Under the pieces are notes generated by a model, which saw only the letters and a list, made by a program, of their open reading frames with translations, had not been told where the DNA came from and did not search any database. Positions 1 through 9,200 of a stretch of DNA of 64,000 nt are shown piece after piece. Origin of the DNA: Dehalobacter restrictus DSM 9455 (lineage in GTDB: Bacteria > Bacillota > Desulfitobacteriia > Desulfitobacteriales > Syntrophobotulaceae); assembly GCF_000512895.1 (NCBI RefSeq), contig NZ_CP007033.1, positions 526,001 through 590,000 on the forward strand, read 5' to 3'. Numbering within the stretch: position 1 is the first letter of the stretch; every line of letters starts with the position of its first letter. Position numbers and translations under genes: made by a program.

Positions 1-296
1 ATAATTTGACTCCGCTGGGGGATTTTGAAATTCAAAACCGTGGCGAATGGTTTTTCTCGGAAAAATACCAGCAGGGCGCCAAATACTGGGTCTCTTTCAA
101 AGACTGGGGTGTATACCTTTTCCATTCCGTCCCGATGGATGAACAGAAAAAAATGATTGCCGAAGAAGCGACTAAACTTGGCACACCGGCTTCTCATGGC
201 TGTATCAGGCTCGAAGTGGAAAACGCCAAATGGATTTATGACAACATTCCGCAGGAACGAAGGTGCATATTCATTAATGTTATTAATGATGCCTAA
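1..296 (+). CDS. L,D-transpeptidase (YkuD family), 3' part
   Basis: The gene enters from the left edge, so only its last ~98 codons are seen and the true start lies outside the window. The fragment carries the YkuD catalytic signature SHGCIRL (Cys nucleophile, preceding His) and the upstream family pattern TPLGDFEI and YWVSFKDWG..LFHSVPMD. These enzymes cross-link peptidoglycan through meso-diaminopimelate (3-3 links) or attach proteins to it, working outside the membrane. The reading frame ends with TAA at 294-296. Signal peptide and any LysM domains cannot be judged. The family call is secure because the motif and its spacing are intact; the precise substrate is unknown. Confidence 0.9.
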   Translation, partial: NLTPLGDFEIQNRGEWFFSEKYQQGAKYWVSFKDWGVYLFHSVPMDEQKKMIAEEATKLGTPASHGCIRLEVENAKWIYDNIPQERRCIFINVINDA

Positions 297-454
297 AGAC
301 GTGTTGTAAGGTCTCATGAAAAATACTTTTCGCATAACGGAGAGTATTTTTTTTTGGAAAAAGACGGAATGTATAGTAAGATAAACTTTAGAGAACTTGA
401 TCAGAATAATTTAAAAGAAGTATTGGAGAAAAGTAAAAATAAATGGCTTAAGTA

Positions 455-489
455 TTGAATAATTATTCGTCCGTGTGTATAATTATTAA
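455..489 (+). promoter_or_regulatory. argC promoter overlapped by two ARG boxes
   Basis: A sigma-A type promoter is visible: TTGAAT (455-460), 17-bp spacer, TATAAT (478-483). Two ArgR/AhrC-type operators lie on it: box 1 TGAATAATTATTCG (456-469; 13 of 14 match TGAATWWWWATTCA) over the -35, and box 2 TGTATAATTATTAA (476-489; 12 of 14) over the -10. The boxes are 20 bp apart start to start, one helical face, as expected for an ArgR hexamer. Binding would block RNA polymerase when arginine is plentiful. The same arrangement occurs before argF in this window. Confidence 0.8.
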
Positions 490-529
490 ATAGACTAAAC
501 GCTGCATTACCGTTACAGGAGGGATATAG

Positions 530-1558
530 ATGATTAAAGTTGGAATTCTTGGAGCAACCGGCTATACAGGGCAGGAACTGCTTCGTTTATTAAATAACCA
601 TCCAGAGGTCACGCTGGCGCATTTGGGCTCTTCTACATCTGCGGGAAAGCGTATTTCAGATATTTGCCCTCACCTTCAGGAAAGTCTGGAGAATGTGCTG
701 GAGACAGAGGAGCTACCTGATGTCGACGTGGTGTTTATGGCGCTTCCGCATGGCATAGCAGCGGCTAGAGCTAGGGAATTGATGGAACACGGCATAAAAA
801 TCGTGGATCTTGGAGCCGACTTCAGACTTAAAGACGCCCAGGAGTATGAAAATTGGTATAAGGTTAAGCATGCTGATCCGGCTTTACTGCCAAAGGCTGT
901 TTACGGACTGCCTGAACTATACAGAAATGAAATTGCGGGGAAAGCCCTTGTGGCGAATCCGGGCTGTTATCCCACAGCATCCCAGCTAGCGCTGGTACCG
1001 CTACTCCGGGCAGGGCTGCTTGATCCGAACAGTATCATCATCGATGCCAAGTCGGGGGTCTCAGGAGCAGGCCGCGGGATTGTTCAGAACCTTCATTATT
1101 CCGAAGTGAATGAGAATTTTAAAGCTTACGGTGTTGGTGTGCATCGCCACACACCGGAGATCGAGCAGCAGTTAAGCGGTGCGGCGGATGCGAAAGTCGT
1201 GATTAGTTTTACCCCACATCTCGTACCAATGACCCGAGGCATACTGGCTACCATCTATGCCGGTGTCAAGAGCGGAATAACGGAGCAGGAACTGCGGGAT
1301 TGCTGGCAGCAAGATTACGAGAAGGAACCGTTTATTCATGTGATGCCGGAAAGAGAGTGGCCCCAGACGAAATATACGAATGGGAGCAACCACGCATTCC
1401 TTCAGCTAAGATATGACCAGCGGACCGGCAGGGTCGTCCTGGTTTCCGTTATTGACAATTTGGTCAAAGGAGCATCCGGCCAAGCCATCCAGAATATGAA
1501 CATCCTGTTTGATCTGCCGGAAACGACTGGGCTTCAAACCACCGCGCTCTGGCCATAG
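530..1558 (+). CDS. argC: N-acetyl-gamma-glutamyl-phosphate reductase
   Basis: ArgC reduces N-acetylglutamyl 5-phosphate to the semialdehyde with NADPH, the third step of arginine synthesis, in the cytoplasm. The 342-residue protein has the usual length, an N-terminal Rossmann loop (GILGATGYTGQELLRLL), the active-site cysteine in NPGCYPTA (Cys146) and the conserved GVHRHTPEIEQ histidine segment. The ATG at 530 follows AGGAGGG (517-523) at good spacing. It is the first gene of argC-argJ-argB-argD and sits behind a promoter covered by two ARG boxes, so arginine repression is expected. Nothing about the gene is unusual. Confidence 0.97.
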   Translation: MIKVGILGATGYTGQELLRLLNNHPEVTLAHLGSSTSAGKRISDICPHLQESLENVLETEELPDVDVVFMALPHGIAAARARELMEHGIKIVDLGADFRLKDAQEYENWYKVKHADPALLPKAVYGLPELYRNEIAGKALVANPGCYPTASQLALVPLLRAGLLDPNSIIIDAKSGVSGAGRGIVQNLHYSEVNENFKAYGVGVHRHTPEIEQQLSGAADAKVVISFTPHLVPMTRGILATIYAGVKSGITEQELRDCWQQDYEKEPFIHVMPEREWPQTKYTNGSNHAFLQLRYDQRTGRVVLVSVIDNLVKGASGQAIQNMNILFDLPETTGLQTTALWP

Positions 1559-1625
1559 GGAGACAAATGGACGTTTTTTTGTCCCCAAACATACAGACAC
1601 AGAAACGATCTAAGGAGGAATAGAA

Positions 1626-2873
1626 ATGATGGATAAATTGTATCCCTGGAAAGAAATAAATGGCGGGATTTCCGCGCCGCTTGGATTTTATGCCTGCGGG
1701 GTCAAAGCAGGAATCAAATATAAAGACAAATACGATCTGGCGCTGATCTTATCTGAAACCCCGGCCAGTGCGGCAGGGACGTTCACGCGCAATGTCGTGA
1801 AGGCCCACCCGCTGGTACTCACCGAGAAACATCTTGCAGACGGCAAAGCGCAGGCTGTTATTGTCAACAGTGGTAATGCCAATGCCTGTATGGGCGAGAT
1901 TGGTGACAACGCTGCCTCGGAGATGGCCAAGGTGACCGCAGAAGAGCTCGCTCTTGCTCCGGAAGATATCCTGGTATCGTCCACAGGGGTAATCGGACAG
2001 GAACTGCCGCTGGCTAAAGTCATCGCAGGAATCAGGACGGCCGCAAAGGAAGTTCAGGCACTTAAGGGAAAAGTCTCCGAAAGTGAAAAAACCGAATACG
2101 CCCACCAGGCGGCGTCGGCTATAATGACCACAGACATGGTTTGCAAAGAACTTGCTTTGGAACTGCAGTGCGCCCAGGGCACTATAAAACTTGGTATCAT
2201 GGCCAAAGGCTCGGGCATGATCCATCCTAATATGGGAACGATGCTTTGTTTTATCACGACGGATGCGCAGGTTGCACAGGATAAGCTGAAAGGACTGCTG
2301 AAGGCGGCAACGGATGAAAGCTTTAATATGGTAACCGTGGATGGCGACACCAGTACGAACGATATGGTCGTGATCTTGGCCAACGGATTATCGGGAGTTG
2401 CGCCGGAAGGTCAGGAATGGGAGAATTTTTCTGCCATGGTCCGGGAAGCCTGCTGTACGATGGCCAAAGCGATTGCAAGAGACGGCGAAGGGGCCAGCAA
2501 GTTCCTGGAAGTGAAAGTTGCAGGGGCCGCATCATTGGAAGCAGCTAGAATGATTGCCCGCAGTGTCTGTTCCTCTAATTTGGTGAAATCGGCTATGTAT
2601 GGCGAAGATGCCAACTGGGGAAGGATCCTGGCTGCAGCGGGATACTCCGGAGCCAGCTTTGATCCGAATAAAGCGGATATCTACCTGAACGGACTGCAGG
2701 TCGCTGCACACGGACAGGGCCTGCCATTTTCCGAGACGGAAGCTTCGGTTTTGCTGAAGAATACAGATATTAAGGTCGACGTCGTTCTGGGTGACGGAAA
2801 AGAACAGGCTGTGGCCTGGGGTTGTGATCTTACACATAAGTATATTGACATCAACGCTGATTACCGGACGTAA
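1626..2873 (+). CDS. argJ: Glutamate N-acetyltransferase / ornithine acetyltransferase
   Basis: ArgJ moves the acetyl group from N-acetylornithine to glutamate, closing the acetyl cycle; some members also use acetyl-CoA. The 415-residue precursor contains the self-cleavage region GMIHPNMGTMLCF. The nucleophile is Thr205, so cleavage should give alpha and beta chains. The residue before it is Gly, where Ala is common, a tolerated change. N-terminal GFYACGVKAGIK and C-terminal GEDANWGRILAAAG segments are typical. Start at 1626 (ATG-ATG) behind TAAGGAGG (1611-1618). No argA is seen, consistent with a cyclic pathway. Whether this ArgJ is mono- or bifunctional cannot be read from sequence alone. 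Confidence 0.97.
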   Translation: MMDKLYPWKEINGGISAPLGFYACGVKAGIKYKDKYDLALILSETPASAAGTFTRNVVKAHPLVLTEKHLADGKAQAVIVNSGNANACMGEIGDNAASEMAKVTAEELALAPEDILVSSTGVIGQELPLAKVIAGIRTAAKEVQALKGKVSESEKTEYAHQAASAIMTTDMVCKELALELQCAQGTIKLGIMAKGSGMIHPNMGTMLCFITTDAQVAQDKLKGLLKAATDESFNMVTVDGDTSTNDMVVILANGLSGVAPEGQEWENFSAMVREACCTMAKAIARDGEGASKFLEVKVAGAASLEAARMIARSVCSSNLVKSAMYGEDANWGRILAAAGYSGASFDPNKADIYLNGLQVAAHGQGLPFSETEASVLLKNTDIKVDVVLGDGKEQAVAWGCDLTHKYIDINADYRT

Positions 2874-2992
2874 TAATGTCAGCGTAATTGAGTGACTATT
2901 AAATATAAGTGTTAGTTACTGGTAATTATCTGTTTAAAACACTTGAGTCTTTTGAGACACCTTATGAAGAGGAGTAAAGGAGGCGCATCAAA

Positions 2993-3895
2993 ATGGAAGA
3001 TTTCAGTGTGAAGATCAGCAATCTGGATAAGGCCAATATTCTGATCGAAGCCTTGCCGTATATTCAAAAGTTCTCCGGGTCTACCGTTGTGATCAAATAC
3101 GGCGGGCATGCCATGATTGATCAGGAGCTTAAAGAAAAAGTCATGCTCGATATCCTGCTGCTGCATACGGTTGGTATCCGTCCGGTTATTGTTCACGGCG
3201 GAGGACCGGAAATCAATACGATGCTGAAACGTGTCGGTAAAGAAAGCACGTTTGTGCGGGGCTTAAGGGTTACGGATAAAGAGACCATGGAAATTGCAGC
3301 GATGGTCCTGGTCGGAAAGCTGAACACGGAGATTGTTTCGATGCTAAACAGCTTTGGAGGAAAGGCAGTAGGGCTGAACGGCCAGGATGCTAAACTGCTC
3401 GTCGCCGAGAAGAAACCGATGCAATTGGCAAATGAACAAGGATTGGTCGAGGAAATCGATCTTGGGTATGTCGGTGAGATCAAGAGGGTTACGCCGGGGA
3501 TCATTACCAGCCTTTTGGATCAGGGATATATTCCGATTATTTCACCGCTGGCCGGTGGAGATGATGGGGAAAGCTATAATGTAAATGCCGATACGGCTGC
3601 CGGAACCATCGCCGGATCCTTAAAAGCTGACAAATTCCTGCTTTTGACCGATGTTAAGGGGATTATGAAAGATATCAATGATCCGGAGTCTCTTATTTCC
3701 GTTATCCCGAAGGAAGATGTACCGGCAATGATGACGGAAGGGATCTTTAAAGGCGGAATGATACCGAAAGTAGAATGTGCAGTAAACGCGCTGGAACAGG
3801 GAACAGGTACCGTTCATATCCTGGACGGCAGACAGCCGCATGCGATTTTGCTGGAGTTGTTTACTGACGGCGGGATCGGGACGATGATTAAATAA
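2993..3895 (+). CDS. argB: Acetylglutamate kinase
   Basis: ArgB phosphorylates N-acetylglutamate with ATP, the second arginine step and usually the arginine-feedback point in organisms with ArgJ. The 300-residue protein begins with a short N-terminal helix region, then VIKYGGHAM (phosphate-binding Lys/Gly loop), [10 protein letters not shown] and the C-terminal [17 protein letters not shown] nucleotide-binding region of the amino acid kinase fold. An N-terminal helix of this kind is found in arginine-sensitive hexameric forms, so feedback inhibition is inferred. Start 2993 follows AAGGAGG at about 2978. A 119-bp gap separates it from argJ, with no clear terminator, so co-transcription is likely. 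Confidence 0.97.
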   Translation: MEDFSVKISNLDKANILIEALPYIQKFSGSTVVIKYGGHAMIDQELKEKVMLDILLLHTVGIRPVIVHGGGPEINTMLKRVGKESTFVRGLRVTDKETMEIAAMVLVGKLNTEIVSMLNSFGGKAVGLNGQDAKLLVAEKKPMQLANEQGLVEEIDLGYVGEIKRVTPGIITSLLDQGYIPIISPLAGGDDGESYNVNADTAAGTIAGSLKADKFLLLTDVKGIMKDINDPESLISVIPKEDVPAMMTEGIFKGGMIPKVECAVNALEQGTGTVHILDGRQPHAILLELFTDGGIGTMIK

Positions 3896-3947
3896 ACGGA
3901 GAATATTCAATAAATTGTATTATAGAGAAGAAAGGTCGATAGTCGAT

Positions 3948-5162
3948 ATGAATATAGAGCTGAATACGGAACAAATGATCGCGATGGGCAAAGAAAATGT
4001 CATGAATACGTATGGCCGTTTGCCAATGGCGTTAGTCAAAGGATCCGGATCGCTGGTCTGGGACAGTGACGGCAAGCAATATCTGGACTTTGTCGCAGGT
4101 CTGGCTGTAACCTCACTGGGGCATGCCAATCCGGAGATCGTGGAAATCATCTGCGAACAGGCCGGAGAGATCCTGCATACCTCAAATCTGTACTGGATCC
4201 CTGGGCAGGTCAAACTCGCGAAGCTGCTAACGGACAATTCGTTTGCGAATAAAGTATTCTTCTGCAACAGCGGAGCGGAGGCCAATGAAGCTGCCATCAA
4301 ACTGGCGAGGAAGTATGCCAAGGAACATTTTGGGGCTGAGAAAATTCAGATCGTATCCCTGAAGAATTCGTTCCATGGCAGGACGCTAGCAACGATAACA
4401 GCCACAGGCCAGGCCAAGTACCAGAAGGGATATGAGCCGCTGCCGGAAGGATTCTCCTATACCACGATGAATGATTTGAGTGAACTGGAAGGCGTCATCA
4501 ATGAGGAGACTGCGGCTGTAATGATCGAACCTGTGCAAGGGGAAGGCGGTGTGCACCCTGTTTCACGTGAGTTTCTGCAAAAAGCCAGAGAATTATGCGA
4601 CAAGTATGGGGCGCTGCTGATCTTTGACGAAGTCCAGTGTGGGCTGGGCAGGACCGGGAAACTGTTTGCCTACGAGTGGTCCGGCGTAAAGCCGGATATC
4701 CTGACGCTGGCCAAAGCGCTGGGCAACGGTGTGCCAATTGGCGCGATGCTAGCAACAGACAACGCAGCAGCTTCTTTCCAGCCGGGAGACCATGCTTCGA
4801 CTTTCGGAGGCAACCACCTGGTTTCGGCTGTCGGCTGCAAAGTAATGGAGATCATGACTCGGGAAGATTTTCTGACCGGGATTGAGAACAAGGGGTATTA
4901 TTTCCAGGATAAGCTGCAGAAGTTAGCTGAAAAATTTGATTTGCCCGGTAAGGTCAGGGGACTCGGGCTGATGGTCGGCCTGCCTGTTGAAGAAAACGGC
5001 CCCGAGATTGTCAACAACTGCTGTGCAAACGGATTGCTAATTAACTGCGTCGGCGGCAAGACCCTGCGTTTCCTACCGCCGCTTACAGTCACATTTGACG
5101 AAATTGACAAGGCAATGGAGATTCTGGAGCAGGCCTTTCAAAGGAGCTTTAACGTAAAGTAA
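3948..5162 (+). CDS. argD: Acetylornithine aminotransferase
   Basis: ArgD is a pyridoxal-phosphate transaminase converting N-acetylglutamate semialdehyde to N-acetylornithine (many also serve succinyl-diaminopimelate). The 404-residue product shows the class III pattern: SGAEANEAAIKLAR, the pyridoxal-contact LIFDEVQCGLGRTGKLFAYE and the Schiff-base Lys256 in LTLAKALGNGVPIGAM. I place the start at ATG 3948 (MNIELNTEQ), with a purine-rich AGAAGAAAGG about 13 nt upstream; a TTG at 3915 in the same frame would add 11 unconserved residues. It ends argCJBD and is followed by a strong bidirectional terminator. Ornithine aminotransferase is a weaker alternative because the gene is inside an arg operon. 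Confidence 0.95.
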   Translation: MNIELNTEQMIAMGKENVMNTYGRLPMALVKGSGSLVWDSDGKQYLDFVAGLAVTSLGHANPEIVEIICEQAGEILHTSNLYWIPGQVKLAKLLTDNSFANKVFFCNSGAEANEAAIKLARKYAKEHFGAEKIQIVSLKNSFHGRTLATITATGQAKYQKGYEPLPEGFSYTTMNDLSELEGVINEETAAVMIEPVQGEGGVHPVSREFLQKARELCDKYGALLIFDEVQCGLGRTGKLFAYEWSGVKPDILTLAKALGNGVPIGAMLATDNAAASFQPGDHASTFGGNHLVSAVGCKVMEIMTREDFLTGIENKGYYFQDKLQKLAEKFDLPGKVRGLGLMVGLPVEENGPEIVNNCCANGLLINCVGGKTLRFLPPLTVTFDEIDKAMEILEQAFQRSFNVK

Positions 5163-5201
5163 GAACAGATAAGATAATAATAACCAACAGATTAAAATGA
5201 A

Positions 5202-5257
5202 TAAAAAGGGAGGGCGTAGCCAAACTCTATCAGAGTGCCGTTACGCCCCCCTTTTAT
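5202..5257. terminator. Bidirectional terminator between argD and the MEMO-like gene
   Basis: An inverted repeat with arms AAAAGGGAGGGCGTAGC and GTTACGCCCCCCTTTTAT encloses a short loop. A-runs precede and T-runs follow it, so it can stop both the arg operon on the plus strand and the converging minus-strand operon. Confidence 0.85.
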
Positions 5258-5262
5258 GATTT

Positions 5263-6144
5263 TCAGATATCAGCGTAGAACACTAGCGTGAAATAGCTGG
5301 TTGTCTGAGTCATATCGTTTTGCAGGAGTATACCGGAATTTGTGTTGCCCAAAACGTGAAAAGCCCGGATTCCTTGTTTCTCAGCAAGACGGAAAGATGC
5401 AGTGAGCGATGCGGGGGAATCCAGGTAATCATTGCCCAGCCTGAAGAGGGCAGGATAATTAAATTCCTGCATATATTTCAAGGTTTCGCGGTCTTTGCCT
5501 TGGGCCTCGACCCGGGTCAGATAATGCGAAAAGTCAACCGACGAGATCAGAACCGTATGTTCATTCAGACAGGGCTCTAGTCCGGCAAGCAGCGTATTGA
5601 CTTCCTGAAGGGTTACATCATGATGCAGAATGAGCGGTACAATCTTTGCTTTGGGAAGATAATGCTTAAGAAGCGGTGCCAGGGATCCAATGGAATGTTC
5701 CAAAGAGAGGGTTTCCTCATCTCTGCTTGCTAGGTTGTTTTTAAGCAGAAGGTTGACGGTCGGCTGATCCGTTTCGACAAGGCCTTCAGGAGTCTCCCAG
5801 TTAGCCAGGCCTGTAATGATTCGGTTCCCTTTGTTAAGATGGTTTGGGCCCACCAGGATGATTAGGCCTGGCTCCTGCGCGGCAAGTATTTGCATCAGAT
5901 TGTTAATTAGGCGGGCGGCTGTCAGATGATGAGGCATCACGGCACTTACGATTCTTTTATCGGCCGTTGATGGTACAGCAAGCTGGTCCGCCAGGATAGC
6001 ATTTAATTCCTCCCGGGTGATAAAACCGGGATGGGAGGAAACGGATATCCCGCCGTCTTCGCCGGAGGATTTTTCCGTTAGGCTTGTTCCGCCGCATCCG
6101 GACAGGAGTAAGAAAGAAAAGCATAATAATAGTAGGACAGTCAT
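5263..6144 (-). CDS. AmmeMemoRadiSam system protein B (MEMO1-like) lipoprotein
   Basis: The 293-residue protein belongs to the MEMO family (SAVMPHHLTAARLINNL, LIILVGPNHLNKG, SVDFSHYL), a fold related to class III ring-opening dioxygenases but with no settled function in bacteria. The N terminus is a lipoprotein signal: a hydrophobic run and lipobox LLSGC, giving a lipid-anchored extracytoplasmic protein. Family members usually sit beside AMMECR1 and a radical-SAM gene; neither is present here. It lies 62 bp downstream of the alpha-2-macroglobulin-like gene on the same strand and probably shares its transcript. The ribosome site before ATG 6144 is weak. Family assignment is firm, role unknown. 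Confidence 0.85.
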   Translation of the reverse strand: MTVLLLLCFSFLLLSGCGGTSLTEKSSGEDGGISVSSHPGFITREELNAILADQLAVPSTADKRIVSAVMPHHLTAARLINNLMQILAAQEPGLIILVGPNHLNKGNRIITGLANWETPEGLVETDQPTVNLLLKNNLASRDEETLSLEHSIGSLAPLLKHYLPKAKIVPLILHHDVTLQEVNTLLAGLEPCLNEHTVLISSVDFSHYLTRVEAQGKDRETLKYMQEFNYPALFRLGNDYLDSPASLTASFRLAEKQGIRAFHVLGNTNSGILLQNDMTQTTSYFTLVFYADI

Positions 6145-6206
6145 GCTTAAGAAGGTTTTACATAAAACGAAGCAGCGATTATTCGTAATAGGTCATGCCC
6201 CCATTT

Positions 6207-9200
6207 TTATTTGATCACAATCCTGGATTGGCTGCCGCTTGTATAAACGATACTGTTCTTAATGTTGCTCAAAACGGGTGCTTCACAGTTAAATTCACCA
6301 GGTGAGATGACTCGTGCCAGATACGTAATCGCGCCTTTGTCCTTGCCGACGTGGAAGACCAACTTTTGTCCATTAACCTCTGTCGGATAATCCCAGTGAT
6401 TTTTGGCAGTCGGGTCTTCATTGTAATTTTCGGGACGAGGGATAAGAGCAAGACCAGCAGGAAGTACATCCACAATTTCATAAAGCCCCTGGGGTGCTTT
6501 ATCGCCGATGTTATAGCTTAACACGACCTGGACGAGGTCCTGGCGATGGAAGGTATTTGTCTCCGTACTACCGGTGCGATAGGTGCGGCTGATCTTAAGA
6601 TCTGTATTTTCTGATCCTTCTCCGGCTTGAACCGGAACACTGTAGTAGCTTATTATGCCAACCTTGCCTTTAATCCTGGTAAATGATATTTTCGTCAAAT
6701 CCTTAGGAAGAATGGTCAGTTTAAAGAAGTCCATATTTTTTAAGGTTTTGGTCTCTTTTTTCCCGTTTAGTTCATAGGTAAAGCTTACCGGCGAAGAGGC
6801 CATATACTGAAGATTGTAGCGGAGTATCTCCAGCTGCTCGAGCGTATTCAAGATATCTTTGCCGGGATTCTCAAGCAGGTACTGGTAAAGCTTGTTTTTC
6901 TCCGGCTGGTCCAGGCGCGCTGCCAGAAGTGCCATCCGGGTTGTAGCCAGAATCATATCATCCTGATCGCTTCCTACGTTGATTCGCAGCACAGAACCGA
7001 GGTCCTGCTGATAAGTGCTGAGCAGTTCCTGATAAACCTGTTTGGCGTAGGCTCCATCCCCGGTTTCCAACAGAGCCAGAGCCAGGTTGATTTTTTCTTC
7101 CGCAGACAGATCTTCCTTCTGCATATAGTTGTCAATTTGCAGAAGAACAGGCTCTCCCAGGGAAGCAAGTCCGAGAAGAATCATACTTTCATCGTCTGCT
7201 GCAGGTGTCTGACTTCCCTGATTCCCTTGATCTTCCTCTTTTCCTGATTCTCCTGCGTCTTCAGCTTCCAGAATTCTGTAAAAATAGCGGATTAAGGCCT
7301 GATCATCAAAGACACCTGGGGCAGCGGAGGCGACCATTGCGGACAAGGCCGGATCACTTTCTCCATAAGAAAGAATGCTGATTCCACCGTCGGACCGCTG
7401 GTAAAGGAGCAGAGAATCCCGATCCTCCCTATCTTCAACCAGAGGGATATTAGATTCGGGACTGTCGGAGAAATACTTTTCCAAAAGCCTGGCGGCTTCC
7501 TGGGCGGCAAGCTTTTGCTCGAGGCGGCTTCCATTATTCCAGATAAGCTGGTAAAGCCCCCGGAGGTATTGGCTCTTCTCAGAATCACTGAAGATTACTG
7601 TCGTTGGTTCTTCAGAAGAACCTTTGAATCCCTGGCCTTCCGTTAAAAGATTTTGGTCCGATATAATCCTTTGCTGAAACGATTTTACTGCGGTAAATTC
7701 CTTGGCCAGCGTGTCGGTAAGGCCATTCTGACTGCCGGATACGGTCAGCCGGTAAGTACCTGCTTCGAGGGTCGGAAGTTTCCAATCTGTAGCAGAAAAT
7801 GCGGCATCGCTTTGACGCCACGTCTGCTCCTTCCCACTGGGACTGGTTAGTTTCACGGTATAAGAAACATTTTGGCTGCTTCTGAGTTTTTCTCCATAAG
7901 AACGTGTAAGGACAATCGGAGAGTCTCCTATGAGATAATTGCTGTTTAATGTCACTTCGACAAAGAACGGCAAACGTACCGGAAGCTGCGAGGTGCCACT
8001 GCCAGCATGAAGATTCTGAGTAAAAGCCTGATAGGTAACCCGCCAGGATGTCAGATTGTCCGGCAGGGTAAAGTCCGTTGAGGCATTCCCGCCACTGTCG
8101 GTTTGCAGCGTGGTGAAGAGTACGGTATCCCGAAAATCACTGCGTTCCGAACCGCCCTCCCCTCCGGACTCAGCAAAACCATAGAAACCAGGGTGATAAT
8201 GGGACTTTCTGGTTATCAGTGTCAGATACTGATTATCGCCATAGAGGCTGTTCAAAAGATCTACACGCTGGTTTTGCAGGCTGAATAAGGCTTCATCGAC
8301 AAGATTAAGATTAATCTGAGCCCTTTTAACCGGGGCATTGTTGCTGTCGGTCACCTTAAGGCTTAAGTGAACTTTATCGCCGGGCCGATATTCAGTCTTA
8401 TCCGATTGTACCGCGACATTCAGTTTTTTTGTTTGGCATGCAAATGGTATCATGACGCTGCTCGCTTCATAGTAGCTGTTCCCGTCGAAGTAGACCCCGC
8501 CTACGGTAACATTCGGAATATATAAATCGGTAAACAAAAAGCTGTACTTAGGGGTAGTGCTTACCTGATAGGCATCAATGACTTTTTGACCGTGGTAGAA
8601 TAAAATATTTCTTCCGGCAGGATTTAAAACTTGGCTATTGACCATCATGGACACCTGAACTTGGTCCCCAGGATTATAACCGTGAATACCAGGTGTTCCC
8701 TGCAGGAAGTAATAAGCGTTATCCGGCTGAGGATCCTGTTTGCTGATAGATAATTGTCTTGTAAAGGATCGGCCGTCACTGTCGTGTGCTGTAAGATAGA
8801 GATTGTAGGATTCCTTCGGATCAACTTGACCTGTATATTTCAGCGTTCCGTCAGCATCTGTCGTTAGTGTAAACTCACTGACCAGTTTTGTGGCATAGTC
8901 ATAATTATAAGATTTGACTACTTTTTTACTGATGAAATCATAGTACTGACCTGTTTCGGTTCTTGTAACGACTTCCTGGTAGAGCTTAGCTTTCACCGGG
9001 GCATTGGCAACCGGCCCCTGAAGATAGTTCTCTTCAGAAGCAAATTCTCCATTGTTTAGCTTGGTTAAATCAACAGATGACAATTTGGCGGAGAGGGTAT
9101 AGGTATCTTTCTGGCGGACTGCTTGGCCGTTGATGTAGACTTTGCTTTTAAAGACAAGCAATTCAGCGTAATTGTAGATTTCACCTGCTTCCGGAAGGGT

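Noticed and set aside
354-458. Small open frame (MYSKINFRELDQNN..., ATG 369) between the transpeptidase gene and argC
   Set aside because: No ribosome site, only about 30 codons, no recognisable family, and it runs into the argC promoter; not called.
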